Both the position numbers and the translations under genes were made by a program. From contig OY720639.1 of NCBI GenBank assembly GCA_963169105.1, positions 52,805,848-52,869,847 of the forward strand: 64,000 nt of DNA, in the 5' to 3' direction. The DNA is from Ceriagrion tenellum (taxonomy: Eukaryota > Arthropoda > Insecta > Odonata > Coenagrionidae). Every line of letters starts with the position of its first letter. Within the stretch, counting starts at the first letter, position 1. The notes below the pieces were generated by a model, which was not told where the DNA came from, searched no databases, and worked only from the letters and a program-made list of their open reading frames with translations. Shown here piece after piece: positions 24,262-35,405 of the stretch.

Positions 24262-27200
24262 TGGAAGGGAATTGTCCTCAAATTTTCCTTGATACTTCAG
24301 GTCCTTTCTAGAAGGGGTATTCCCGTTCAAAAATTATCTCCTCACCTCTCTCTCACCGTCCTCCATACGCCTAAAAAAGTCTTCACATACGTGTTTTACA
24401 TTCATTTTACATTACTTTATTATTGTGTTTAGTATTCAACACTATATGTATTCCTAATAAAATGTGCTTTGGTGTGTATTTTGTAGTGTCTAATACGAAT
24501 TAATTGTATTTGCTTTGATTAAAGTGGAAATAAACGCCTTGTTTTTGGTCCGTTTTCGTTATCACCGATTGTTTTCGAACGGATTGTCGACGACAATCGA
24601 GGTATCACGATTTCTACAGTCGAGTAGTTATATGTGACCTTTTAGGTAGCGTGTGTGCGTAAATTGTGCGTCGTTGTGGCAGATTACCGTATCTAGACCT
24701 AGGTGAATACAATCCTAAAACTGTCGTTAAATTAGGGATAGAAGGATTAACTTTGCATGAGGTCTGAAACCATCGTCGTTAAATTACGAAGTATACGTGA
24801 TCCTGCTTGCTGGCGGATGTGTCTATTTAATCGTAGATTCGATTACATGAAGTTCCTTTAATATGTAGGTGTTTGCCAAACTTTCTCATCCCAGAAAATC
24901 GTTAAAATTCGTCACTATAGGTGAAGAGTTTAACTGCTTCAATATGTTGCTTGGTTAATGTTTCCTTGACTTTCCCAGAGTTGGAATTTCCGGATGCTTC
25001 TGGAATATCTTTTCCGTACTCATACTTTTCTTTACCTCGGTGGACTTGCTTTTGCTGCTTCTTCCGTTGTCGACGTCATTTAGCTTTGTGCTACTAAGTA
25101 CAGGTTTTGTAAAGCCTGAGGAAGGAGCCTAATGTACTCAAGCGGTTACTCATATTGTAAGTTGAGATCGCTCCAGTCCCAGCTTGCCTGGGGATATTGT
25201 TTAACCCCTTGAATTCTGTGGTCGCCCATTGTCACTCGCCCATGCGATGACTCCGTGGGTGGTATTTAGTGTATGTTGTCAAAAGCGCCATATTGAGATA
25301 TACACACTTGGCCATTGGACTTACGCCTTCACACTAGATATCCACGACTGCAGTTTACATAAGGAAGCATTAAACCGTCAAAATATATTTCTTGGCGTCC
25401 TTTCCTTTTACCAATTTCGATTCTCTTGTTCCTTTTTTAACCTGGTTCGAGTTCTAACTCATCGTGCCTCGTTCCCTGTCGGCGGCTCGCAGGGTGCTGC
25501 TTAGAAGTAAATTCTACATTTTAGAGTTGCATGAGCCAGGTGCATTCGATCAAGTTTGTGACTTTCATTGGAGTTGATGCTGATGACAATGTAGCTGATT
25601 GGTAGACTCATTCATACCAACTTACCCTTTTACTGATAAGAAGACCCATGTCCTAGAGAGTTCTTTCGTTCATTCAATGTTATGAAAACAAAATTAGACG
25701 CCCCAACTTTAACATGAGGGAGCCTACATTTCCCTTTATTTTTTCTGATTGAAGATTTATCATTTCCTCTTAAACGTTCCTCAAAATCAACAGCATTGCC
25801 CGCTGGATAATAATACTTTTTTGAATTTGTGGCTATTTACTCGTGAAGGAAATTCACCTTACTTATTACCAAAATATTATGTGTGAAGCTCATTTTCTTT
25901 TTATGTAATCCTAAAGACGTTCGTTAAGTGTCCAAACTATTTTATATGCGCATTTCAGGTGTTAGTATCTGAAAGCACGTCTTAGTTTTGTTTTATTCAT
26001 GCTGTGCAAAATACTCGTAATATTTTTGACTTACTAGCATGTCATAGTCATAATAATCAACTGAGATTACTAAGTTTGAATGCCACTTCTCCAAATAATC
26101 ACTATTCCTTGTCCAAAAGGTTATGTATTTAGGAATCCACGTCGTTTCCTGCTTTTTTCTCTCAAATTTTATGAAGAACTACAAATATCACCCCATTCAC
26201 AGGTTTTTAGCATTCACCATGATCACCTGAATCGTTCTTTCGTTTCTACCGCGTTGTCAAAGAAAGTTATTATGCTTCCGTGTCTGCTTCTTAATGCAGT
26301 GTAATTTTTATAAATTTCCTCGTCTTCATAATAGCACTACGCTTGGTTTCTACTTTCTTTGTACTTTAAAAAACTCGAGTTCATATTTGATTTTGGGTGT
26401 ATCCATTATATTTTCATTCTAGTGGGTGGTTGGAATTATAGATGTTTGACAGTGGATTTAAATATTACTACTGCCAAGTATTTTAAATGTCCTTTTTTGG
26501 AAACTTAAGCCCTCATTGATTCTTTCGAAAGGTAGTGTATTTCCGACAGTTGTGTGTAGACGGTCACATTTGGCCAACGCGGAAGAACCTAGCCATTTGG
26601 CTAAGTTTTTCCGCGCGTTTTCTATATTTATTTGAAAATTTGTTTCTTAAAATGAGAGAAAATGGCTTCTTTCCGATAACTTCGTAACTGCTGTTCATCA
26701 TTGATTAGTTTTGAGTTTGATTTTATACGTTGAAGAACGCATGGATCATGAATACCAGGCGGTTAAAATTGGATACACAATTTTCTCTGCATGAATTTTC
26801 TGGAAACAACTAAGCCGTCCTTGGTTTGCAGATCCTGATATAAATGACATACCTAACCGCTGATTTTTAGTGAATATCCACATTACCGCCTTCACTCACC
26901 GGTGAAGTAAGCTGTAGTACGCTCTGTATAATGGAAATAATGAGCAGTGTTACTACGACCAGCTCTCATTATCGTACACATTTAGCCGGCTTTTCTTAGC
27001 TTAAGGATCTACTGTTGAAGATTTTGGCGTGGCTGCTTCAACTAATTTTCTCTTTCAATGAATGAAATTTTGCAATGAAAAACCGTCTTGCCAGTGTTTG
27101 AGTTGCGCTATCCAATGTTGATTATTTCTAAATATTTTGATGACAGTAGTGTCGATTTGGACAGGTATCAGTTATACCTCTTTGAGCATTCCATGATATA

Positions 27201-28490
27201 GGCAAGTATTTAACTGCTTAATTTGTGAGTGAAAAGTTCCTCACTTCTCCCTAGGATTGGAGGGACTGCTTCGTCGTTATTTTGTAACGTGCTCCAAAGG
27301 ATTTTCAAATTATGTTGCTGCTGTCAGTGTTTGTGTATTTCTTTCTTGTCTTCCTCAAAGATTGTGGTGGGCATGCAGTGCCTTCAATGGAATCTCGAAA
27401 TCGAGGCGGTTATTTTACCGTGGTGCTCAGGTTTTTGCTCCCCTCCGTTGTTAGAAGGGGCGAAGCCCATTAATGGAAATTGAGTGGTGGATATGATTCG
27501 TCATATCTTGTTACCGTTTGCATCGCCTCGTCTCTTGAGACTGAGTTTATCTTTGCTTGATTAGGTGTTAACTTTTCCACTCTCTACTCCTAAACTTTTG
27601 GGCATATTTTGACCTTAGCTTAGGCTTAGCAACTTTATGATTGCATACTTTTCTTGCAGCGGAGGTGGATGCAAAACTTCCATCGACTAGCTGAACATTT
27701 CTTCTATTGTTAGATTTGACATCCCTATATAATACCAGACCACTTTCATGGAAGTTTTTGCTTCACATGATTTTATTCTATTCCTAGATGCAGTCTTATC
27801 TGATTAAAGGTATACTTATTCTCTTAACATTTGGCTTCGCTTATTCCAGATTACGAGTTATCTGGAGATGAGGAATAAGTTCTTTTGTTGCCATTAAATT
27901 GCGCATCCTGTTTTATAAATGATTAAGGTCACTAAGAAATTGTTTGGAAGGAACCTTCCACGTCTACAGTTTATTTTACCTGATAAAATATTGTTTTGCT
28001 TCGTTTGATATATTATGATAATTGAGAACTGGTTCCTTCTGGTGAATAAGTTGCGGTTGATAGCGGGAATTGCAATTCTTCTGAGCGACGTAGCGAGTAT
28101 CTTTTAAGGTTTACCCTTCGTTGCGTTTAGCCTCGTTTTAGTGTATTACATAGCGCAGTAGTTTCGTGTCGCTCATGTAGTAGTCATGATTCTTGCCATT
28201 TTTTCTGTGGTCCTATCGTGAGTTAAGGCAGGTAGTTTAATCCTAGATTTACAAGCCTATTCATGATAATGTCACATGCCTTAAGCTAATGATATAATTA
28301 GGAGTATGAATATTTAAATTCTCATCTTTACTGAAACAAGTATAGTTAAAAGTAATTCATTTGTTTTATTGGTTAGTGTTTCTTTTAGTTGTGTAGTCTC
28401 GTTATCAGGGTATAGAAAGCGAGTTCCTTCTATTAGGGTGCTTCCGACATAATGAATTCGGTGCTTAAAATGGTCTTTATTTTTGAGAAG

Positions 28491-28972
28491 ATCGAAGAGC
28501 TGGAGGGAACATGAAGAGGAGGAGGATTGTAGTAACCAGGGGATCCGTTGTCGTTTCAGACTCGTGCGTCATTACCACGGCGCAGACGACAGCTGAAGAC
28601 CCGAAGAGTGTCCCCGTGGCCCATGATACCCGTCCAGCTTTTGGGGTCGCGAGGGAGTATATCAGGCCGCCAGAAGGTCTCGAGTTGGGCTGGTATAGTG
28701 GTGGCGAATCTTGTGTAGATAGTGAAGAGACGTATATAGCTAATGTTCCGTTGGTGCCTCAAAACAGCACTCGTGTTAGTTTCTCTGGAGGCCAAGGGGA
28801 GACGCAGCCGAATTCTCCTAGTGATGAGCTGCTGTTAAACCTGAACTCAACTTTAAATACAGGACGAGGAAGGCGACTCGTCAGATGTCCTTTGTGTCCT
28901 TATAGTTCTGAGAGGCGTTTCAACGTCAATCGGCACATGTACTTACGACATCCTAAACGTTTATTCATCTAA
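28491..28972 (+). CDS. lola: lola alternative terminal exon 6: single C2H2 finger
   Basis: Open frame to TAA with the family phase. The in-phase acceptor is TTTTTGAGAAG|AT, which is weaker than the others. It was chosen because the frame has a TGA at 28484-28486, leaving only 28491 or 28500 as in-phase starts. It encodes 160 residues starting DRRAGGNMKRRR. The linker is polar. Only one finger is present, at residues 133-154 (28886-28951): CPLCPYSSERRFNVNRHMYLRH, C-x2-C-x12-H-x4-H, matching finger two of the other exons. The C2HC finger is absent, replaced by LNSTLNTGRGRRLVR. Six residues follow the last His. Some Drosophila lola isoforms also carry one finger, so this may be genuine rather than decayed. 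It ends only 148 bp before the acceptor of exon 7. Confidence 0.75.
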
Positions 28973-29120
28973 TTATGCTGTGGAATTCCTCTGACCCATT
29001 CGTGATCTTGATGAAAGTGTTGGAAGTGAATCCGGACGATCTTAAATTTGTTTCGCTAGGTCTTTGGTTGGTTCTGGCGTATAACACAAAATGGATTGTT
29101 ATTCTCCACTCTCTTTGCAG

Positions 29121-30373
29121 AATCTTTATGGGTGCAGCCTCAGCTCTCTTCGTCGATGAGGTGGCAGATAACTTCTATTCGCTCAGGACAAATGAGCGAC
29201 TGGGTTGGAGAGGAAGATCCAGAAGAACAATTTTCTGAATCGGATTCACTCATAGATGTCTCTTCGTCAAAGCAAGATATCATTGCCGGAGGAACTAGCG
29301 CAGAAGTGACAGGTTCCAGTGGGTTCCTCGGGCGGGCTTCCTCTCATGCTTTCTTAGGAAACCGTGCGAGGAGGGCCAGCTATGGATTATTACACCGACG
29401 TGTAACGCGTAATCCATTGAGAGGTTCATTTAGGAGAGAATTTGGCGTAGATTCAGAAAGCTTAACTGGGGGTATTTTAAACTCCTGTGACGTTACAGTC
29501 GCGGAGAAAGAGTCTTTAGCCGGGGCCAGTCACTCCGGGCCTACGAGGCCCCGAGGTAATACAGTGGCTAGGCAGAGGCGCCCGCGAGGGAGACCGAGGC
29601 TAGTTCGTCGTGGACGGCCGCCGGGGTCAGGAAGGGCACGTAATTTAACCTCCAGCATTCGTGGGCGAAAACTCGAAATGAGAGGTTCAGTAAATCCCAA
29701 GCGTAGCCGCGGGAGGCCTCGTAAATCTGGCGTCCATCGTATGTTTCGGGAAAATATTTCATTCATTCCGGAAGCCGATCGCGAAAAACAGGTGAAACAG
29801 CTTAAAGATAATCGAGTGGAATCTGCTATGTCTACAACTGACACGTCCGTTGGTATCATATCTGCAGATTATTCTTTGAATTCCTGCGTAGGTTGTAGTG
29901 CTGAGCTCTCTGATGGTGATCCGTCGAAAGCTATCATTACCGGACTTAGTATAGATTACCCTCAAAGATCTGGGCTGCAACTCCTGGAGCGGGGGAATTT
30001 TGTCTTACTCTCAGGAATACAGGATGTGGATGAAGTGCATCCACCTCAAGAAAACCCTTGTGGAGAAGTTGAAGAGACCAATGACTTGGCTGTTAAAAAT
30101 AAGAATTCAGATTCTCCAAAGAGTCCTCCCACAAGTCGAAGTACTTACGTTCTCATCCATTCACCTAAAGTTACTGAAGACACCATAAGATCCCCTTTAT
30201 CTAGGCTCCAGAGTAAATTCTTGTCCAAAATGGAGCTTGCGGGAAATCCATCGGAACCTGTCGAGGCTCCAAGTAACTTGGCAAGTACAACGGTGGATTC
30301 CGATCATGTTTTGAATGTCCGCTCAAGTCCTGTTCCTCCAATGAGTGATGGACCTAAAGTTACCGTAATCTGA
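29121..30373 (+). CDS. lola: lola alternative terminal exon 7: AT-hook exon without zinc fingers
   Basis: Terminal exon after a strong CTCTCTTTGCAG acceptor, in the shared phase, encoding 417 residues to TGA, the longest in the array. It starts ESLWVQPQLSSS, then an acidic Ser-rich segment (DWVGEEDPEEQFSES). There is no Cys/His finger. Instead residues 153-174 (29576-29640) read RRPRGRPRLVRRGRPPGSGR, and residues 194-204 (29699-29731) read KRSRGRPRKSG. The first and last contain the canonical AT-hook core RGRPR and the middle one a variant RGRPP. AT-hooks bind the minor groove of AT-rich DNA. The C-terminal 200 residues are Ser/Pro/Asp-rich with no recognised domain. Fingerless lola isoforms are known in Drosophila; I do not recall AT-hooks in one. 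A possible polyadenylation signal lies 53 bp past the stop. Confidence 0.82.
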
Positions 30374-30425
30374 CGCTGCAGGGTAGGGTGTCCTAAATCC
30401 GGACTCCCCGACGCCCAATGCAGGA

Positions 30426-30431
30426 AATAAA
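30426..30431 (+). terminator. Possible polyadenylation signal for exon 7
   Basis: AATAAA 53 bp after the exon 7 stop. Motif reading only. Confidence 0.4.
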
Positions 30432-32280
30432 TTTTGGCGCTTCTGAACAGGATTAGGATTGGGTTGAACCGTCTCAAGAACACCCTTTAATGCCTGTCGA
30501 GACTTCCTGTAAGGCAGAATTTGGAATATTTGAAGTAGGTCCTGCTATGGAGTCATGAATTAGTCAACCTGCTGAGTCTAAAAGAGTGATGGACCGACAG
30601 TCGTCATTAACTGACTTGGTTGGATAGACATGGGTCAAGGCTTCAACGCCATATGCGTTAGAGATGCAAATGTTGATGACAGTTCCTTCATTATATAGTC
30701 TGTGACTTTTCTCCTTGCAGAGAACAATTAAACCTTCTTCTTAGCTTACAGAGTTATGGAAGACTTAGTGGATGTAGGCTCCGTTTCCTTAGACTTGAAA
30801 AGTTTTCTTTATAACCAAAGACGTTGACCGTGTTACACGCCACGCGGAATAATCCCAAAAATTACTGTGTTAGTGTAAGTGCTGGTGTGGTGTTACGCTC
30901 TAGTCAAGAAGTGTTGCTCCTGATTCCTTGTGATAATCCTAGTAACTTGGCCCTACGTGACGAAGAAGCCTTTTAATATCGGCGGTTAAGTGATCCAATG
31001 GGGAAAATCGGTTAATTTCGTTCATTCGCCGGAGGACGCACGAGGGAAGCGATCTCATTACTACCGTGATAACGCAGTGGGGGCTTCTATAGGAATTTAG
31101 CTTTAATTCATATTCAAATGACTTATTTTCATGTATGAATTATGACGCAACCGAGTTGTTCTATGCTCGCTTTCCTCACTGTAACTTGCGCTATCTGGAA
31201 TGTGAAATTTCTATCTTCGAGTGGTCGCAGTTCTAATGAGTATATTTTCGTTTAATGTGTTCTTTTGATGGCTTGAAGTATGTTTTGGCCTTCTTCCCAA
31301 TCATATACAGAGATTGATAGGGTGACAAGCATTTGGAGTATGCTTGAAAGGGGCATTCTTATGAAACACATAACTAATGGAGAATAAAGTGTTATATCTT
31401 AGAAGTTGGTGTGACTAGTATTTCGTATTTCTAATGTCGATGTTGTTCATTCAGAAAAATAAAACTCTTGACGAATTTCACCGTGGTATATCATTTCTGA
31501 CACCTGTTCCATTCACTGTGTGATTCGATGCCAAGTATTGTCGACTTCCCTGAGTAAATCTTACTTGAAACATCTTCATTTTCTCGCACTATCTGAAATC
31601 TCTCGTAGTGGAAACTTGTCTCTTGCAATGAAGAAAAATTTTCTGTTTTTCTAATGGTAGATATTTAATCAATCATGCACTTGTGTAGTTAACTGCATTT
31701 CTAGTAGACCTCAGATGTAGATTATGCATGAATTTAGAAAGTGACTGGCCAATTAACGTTAATTGAGTCTGAAATCATGAATCACGGCTGTTTCCTCATT
31801 TCCTCTTCTCATTTCTTTCGAATTCACATTCCGTCAAAATGTGATCGTAAGATATCCTTAGTAAAATGCTAGCTTTGTACTCGGCATTGTTAGAGATTTG
31901 CGGCCTTCAGTATTGTTCGGGGAAAATAGATACTGATCTTAGTCTTCTCTTCAGATAGCTCAGTCATGCATTGCTTCTTCATTGGTGTAGTGTTTATTAC
32001 TGGATTCAGGTGTACGGATGTGTGCATGTATACAGTTGGAACCATGGTGATTGCCAATTCGACCTACTGCTTTTGGCCGTAATTTCGTGACTGTTGAAAA
32101 TATTTAGTATCCTTTTAGCAAGTAGGTTTCTCTATAGGATACTTTCTTTGTGCGAGAACGACAGAAAATGCCGTGGACGTACCCTTTTGAAATTCGATTA
32201 ATTTCCCTCGCGTCATAAGGCTCTCCTAAGCCCGGGAGATAGGGTACCTCACCTCTTGTTATTCCTCGTGTCTCTTACAG
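30432..32280 (+). other. Spacer between exons 7 and 8
   Basis: Non-coding apart from a strong acceptor at 30720 followed in phase by two sense codons and a stop after the junction codon (see findings). No finger motif. Confidence 0.5.
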
Positions 32281-32990
32281 ACGCTGCCATGTTCTGTGTC
32301 CAAGTGAGTCCATCCATGGTTGTCGACTTGGCTGGTGCTTCCCCTACCACATCTCCTGAGACAGCTCCCCTGTCCCAGCCCCTACGAGGGCTTCTTCCGA
32401 TCGTCATTCCTCCGATCGACGACCGAAGGGAAATACTTGGTGGCTCGGACCGAGCACTTGGACAACAGCAACAAGCGTCAGCTCATCAACAACCATCTAT
32501 TCCTTATGCACCATATCACATTGGTTCCATTCCCGATGATTCTTCATTTCTTCGACTTCTCAACATTGAGGATGATATAATTACCAATCCTTCTCCGAGC
32601 GGACGGATTTTTGAGTCGGAATCTGTGGCCAATTTACCGGGCAGACTTCAGGATACGGAATCAGTTGTTGCTTCGCCAAATGTTCCCTTAATGGGACCTC
32701 CTCCTTCGCCCCCTCCTCTACCGGTTTTTCCCTACTCCACCAAATCAGATACTCTAGTTAAAACCGGATGCGGGGGCGGCCCGCCTCGTGGTAGTTCCAG
32801 ATCGTCCAAGAGTAAAGGGAATGTGAGGTTCATGTGCCCGAACTGTAAGACGACTTATGGGCGCCACGACAATCTAATGCGCCACGTTAGGTTGGAGTGC
32901 GGTAAAGAGGCTCTCTTTCATTGCCCCCTCTGCAAGTACAGTGCAAAACGTAAATTTTCTCTGATACGGCATTTGCGGAGGTCCCACTGA
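32281..32990 (+). CDS. lola: lola alternative terminal exon 8: C2HC + C2H2 pair at extreme C-terminus
   Basis: Terminal exon after TGTCTCTTACAG, in phase, 236 residues to TGA. It starts DAAMFCVQVSPS. The long linker is Pro/Ser/Gln-rich with acidic patches (LRLLNIEDDII) and a Pro run (PPPSPPPLP). Fingers are at residues 186-236 (32835-32987): CPNCKTTYGRHDNLMRH then VRLECGKEALFHCPLC, then H-x4-H. The last His is the last residue of the protein, so there is no tail. The first finger has KTTYGRHDN where most exons have GR.Y....S. A possible AATAAA lies 130 bp downstream. Confidence 0.92.
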
Positions 32991-33119
32991 GATAGCTGCC
33001 CTCCCGCAGTTGGGTTGCTGCCCGGCGGGAGGGCATCCGTGGGAGGGATTACGGGAGGCAGGAATGAAGAGGGTCCTGCGTCGTCAATGTCGTCGGTTCC
33101 CACATATCCATACCATGGA

Positions 33120-33125
33120 AATAAA
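33120..33125 (+). terminator. Possible polyadenylation signal for exon 8
   Basis: AATAAA about 130 bp after the stop, followed by GT-rich sequence. Motif reading only. Confidence 0.45.
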
Positions 33126-33641
33126 TGATGTTCCCTTGTACGCTGATTCTATGGCAGGCATTTTATTTGTGCAAGTGACGTTTTCTCTGTGATTTATTTT
33201 ATTGGATATAGAAAAAAATTAGTTTCTTGAACTAGGTTAATGTGATAGGATAGAGTGCACTCAACTCTTCATCGATGGAATGAAAATTATAATTATGATG
33301 TTGTTACGATCTCTTAGGTTATTTATCGAGTGAAATTCGTCTTATGCCCTGTATATTCCGGAATTAATGGAATCATTCGGCCGGCATTTTTTGTATTAAA
33401 TACAGCCTTCTCCTCGGACATTTGCTCATGTCTTGTGGCTAGGAATTTATCATGAGTAATTAGTACTATCTTTACTGCGCTTACAAGGGTGACGTGACAA
33501 AAATCAGGATATTGGAAGAGTCAGCCTGCTAGACTTTTTTCGTTATTTACGTATCCAGCTCGTTCTTACGTACGTGTTATATGACCGAACCATCGCGTAG
33601 ATGGGGGCTCTAACAACATTAGACCTCTGCTTTCTTTGCAG
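33126..33641 (+). other. Spacer between exons 8 and 9
   Basis: AT-rich; nothing recognised before the exon 9 acceptor. Confidence 0.5.
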
Positions 33642-34048
33642 AGGTTTCGGCTGTCAAGTCGGTCGGCGAAAGGTCTGAGGAGCTCCCCCAACAGTACCCT
33701 CACCTCGCTCCCCCTCTAACTCTTCCGCTCCCGGAGCATCCGCCCGCACCTTGGCAACCCAACGAGCTGTCGCCATCGTCGTCAACGTGGCCCAACGTCA
33801 GCGTTGTGGACGACTTCAGCGTGAAGACGGATGGTCGTATTTTCCAGTGTGCCGCTTGCGGGAAACGGTACAAGTGGAAGACGTCTTTAACAAATCATTT
33901 GAGGATGGAGTGTGGGATAGAGCCTCAGTTCCAGTGTCCAATTTGCAGATACCGTGCCGCACAAAAGGGAAACCTCAAGAGACACTTTGTTGTAGCTCAT
34001 CCGTCAATGGACTTAGCGCTATTAGGTCCACTAAGAACTTACCGATAG
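33642..34048 (+). CDS. lola: lola alternative terminal exon 9: C2HC + C2H2 pair
   Basis: Terminal exon after a strong CTTTCTTTGCAG acceptor, in phase, 135 residues to TAG. It starts EVSAVKSVGERSEE, followed by a Pro-rich linker (LAPPLTLPLPEHPP). Fingers are at residues 70-120 (33848-34000): CAACGKRYKWKTSLTNH then LRMECGIEPQFQCPIC, then C-terminal finger RYRAAQKGNLKRHFVVAH with H-x4-H. A 15-residue tail ends RTYR. The finger sequence is close to the classical lola consensus, making this one of the most typical members. A likely AATAAA lies about 245 bp downstream. Confidence 0.93.
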
Positions 34049-34293
34049 TAGATGAGTGATAATGCCTCTGAAGTGCTTTCTCTTTCTCTCTCTGTGAATA
34101 CATTGGGGTACTTCATACTGCGTGGAACATTGTATAATGTGCGTCTAAAATTACTACCTCAATACAAGCGATGCGTATGCTATTTTTCATGTTGAAGAGA
34201 ATTCAGGCTGGCTTCCTAGCATCTATTTCGTGCGCCATAATAACTCTGTTTAGAGTCTACTGCATCCAATGTCTGTAGCCCCAAAATATAACT

Positions 34294-34299
34294 AATAAA
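34294..34299 (+). terminator. Possible polyadenylation signal for exon 9
   Basis: AATAAA about 245 bp after the exon 9 stop. Motif reading only. Confidence 0.4.
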
Positions 34300-34792
34300 T
34301 TCAGGCTTCACTTCCGTCGTGTCTACTTTACTGAAAGCGATGATCTCTTACGTGTTTATGCATGTTGTAGTTATGGCTGAGACCACGTGCCTCACGGTTA
34401 GCTGTTCATTAGACTCAATCCTTGGTCTGCAAATGTTTGTGCCTACATGTTTTTGCTTTGTCATCGTTGCGATATTGTACGAATGCCTGTAAAGGCCTAA
34501 AATCTTAAAACAGGCGAAATTAACCCTTGATGTATCCATAAACTTCGAATATCTGTTCTCGACGTGGCTTTCCGAATGCAATCGTGAAATTTGCAGGTTC
34601 GTAGGTTGTTTGCCCTCGCGGATATCGAGAAGCCAAAAAACCGGGAAGTTTTTCTATGTAGGCATGGATATGTGCTCTGGGGAAGGGGAGAGAATGGGTG
34701 GATGGTGGTGGAAAGAAATGAGAAATGCCGCGAAGGAAGGAAGGCTAGGACCTATAACGGAGGACCTTCTCCTGTTCTGGTTGTCATTGCAG
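34300..34792 (+). other. Spacer between exons 9 and 10
   Basis: No exon seen. The frame of exon 10 is open upstream of its acceptor, but that part lacks family features. Confidence 0.5.
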
Positions 34793-35370
34793 ACGCTGCG
34801 GCGATGACGTTGAAGGGTCCCTGGCGACGTCAGGACTGGTCGTCAGCCCTGCATGACGCCAACGTGATGATGTCCCTGCTGGGCGAGGAGGAGGAGGTGG
34901 GGGGCGAGGGTGATGGCACGGGGGGGGAGGTGGGGGCAGAGGAGGAGGAAGCCGACTGGGAGGATGAGGAGGTGGAGGAGGAGGTCGGTGTCATTGGCGG
35001 TGTATTAGGTGGCGTCCTGGGCGAAGAGACCTCGGTGGTCGAGCCCGGTGACGATGCAGTCACGGCGAGGAGAAAAACCACCGTGCCCGCGGCGAAGAGT
35101 AGGAAGAGGAAGAGTAGGGCTAAGGGAGATGCAGGAACTTCGGTAGCGTCTGGTCTCGCCTGGATCCCACCGGCGGGTATCGACGGTCTCTATTCGTGTG
35201 AACAGTGCGGGCGGACCTACAAAAGAAAAGACTCGTTGCGCAGGCATTTACAGTGGGAGTGCGGCAAGGAGCCGCAGTTCCAGTGTCCCTTCTGTCCCCA
35301 GCGTTCTAAGCGGAAGGCTCACCAAATACGCCACATAAGGAGGCTGCACAAGGAGTCACTATTGCTCTGA
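34793..35370 (+). CDS. lola: lola alternative terminal exon 10: strongly acidic linker, C2HC + C2H2 pair
   Basis: Terminal exon after GGTTGTCATTGCAG, in phase, 192 residues to TGA. It starts DAAAMTLKGPWRRQDW. A very acidic Glu/Gly/Val tract (residues ~31-71) is followed by a basic KSRKRKSRAKG patch that could act as a nuclear localisation signal. Fingers are at residues 136-186 (35197-35349): CEQCGRTYKRKDSLRRH then LQWECGKEPQFQCPFCPQRSK, then H-x4-H (HIRRLH). Fingers are highly similar to those of exon 11 (shared KDSL, WECGKEPQFQCP and CPQRSK), indicating duplication. Both acceptors end TTGTCATTGCAG. AATAAA lies 30 bp after the stop. Confidence 0.93.
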
Positions 35371-35399
35371 AACAAGAAATTCTCCGCCGCGACCTCAAT

Positions 35400-35405
35400 A
35401 ATAAA
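35400..35405 (+). terminator. Possible polyadenylation signal for exon 10
   Basis: AATAAA 30 bp downstream of the stop, followed by T-rich sequence. Motif reading only. Confidence 0.45.

Larger units (their letters stand above)
20247..28490 (+). other. 8.2-kb gap without a finger exon
   Basis: The largest exon-poor stretch inside the array. It is AT-rich, contains a 1.2-kb inverted-repeat element (23062-24261) and a possible pogo-like fragment near 22.68 kb, and has several acceptors followed by short in-phase open stretches (27255, 27660, 27850). No finger codons were found in any frame. Confidence 0.55.

Noticed and set aside
22948..24281. Two minus-strand open frames of 98-99 codons
   Set aside because: Each coincides with a CpG-rich end of the TIR element and has no transposase motif.
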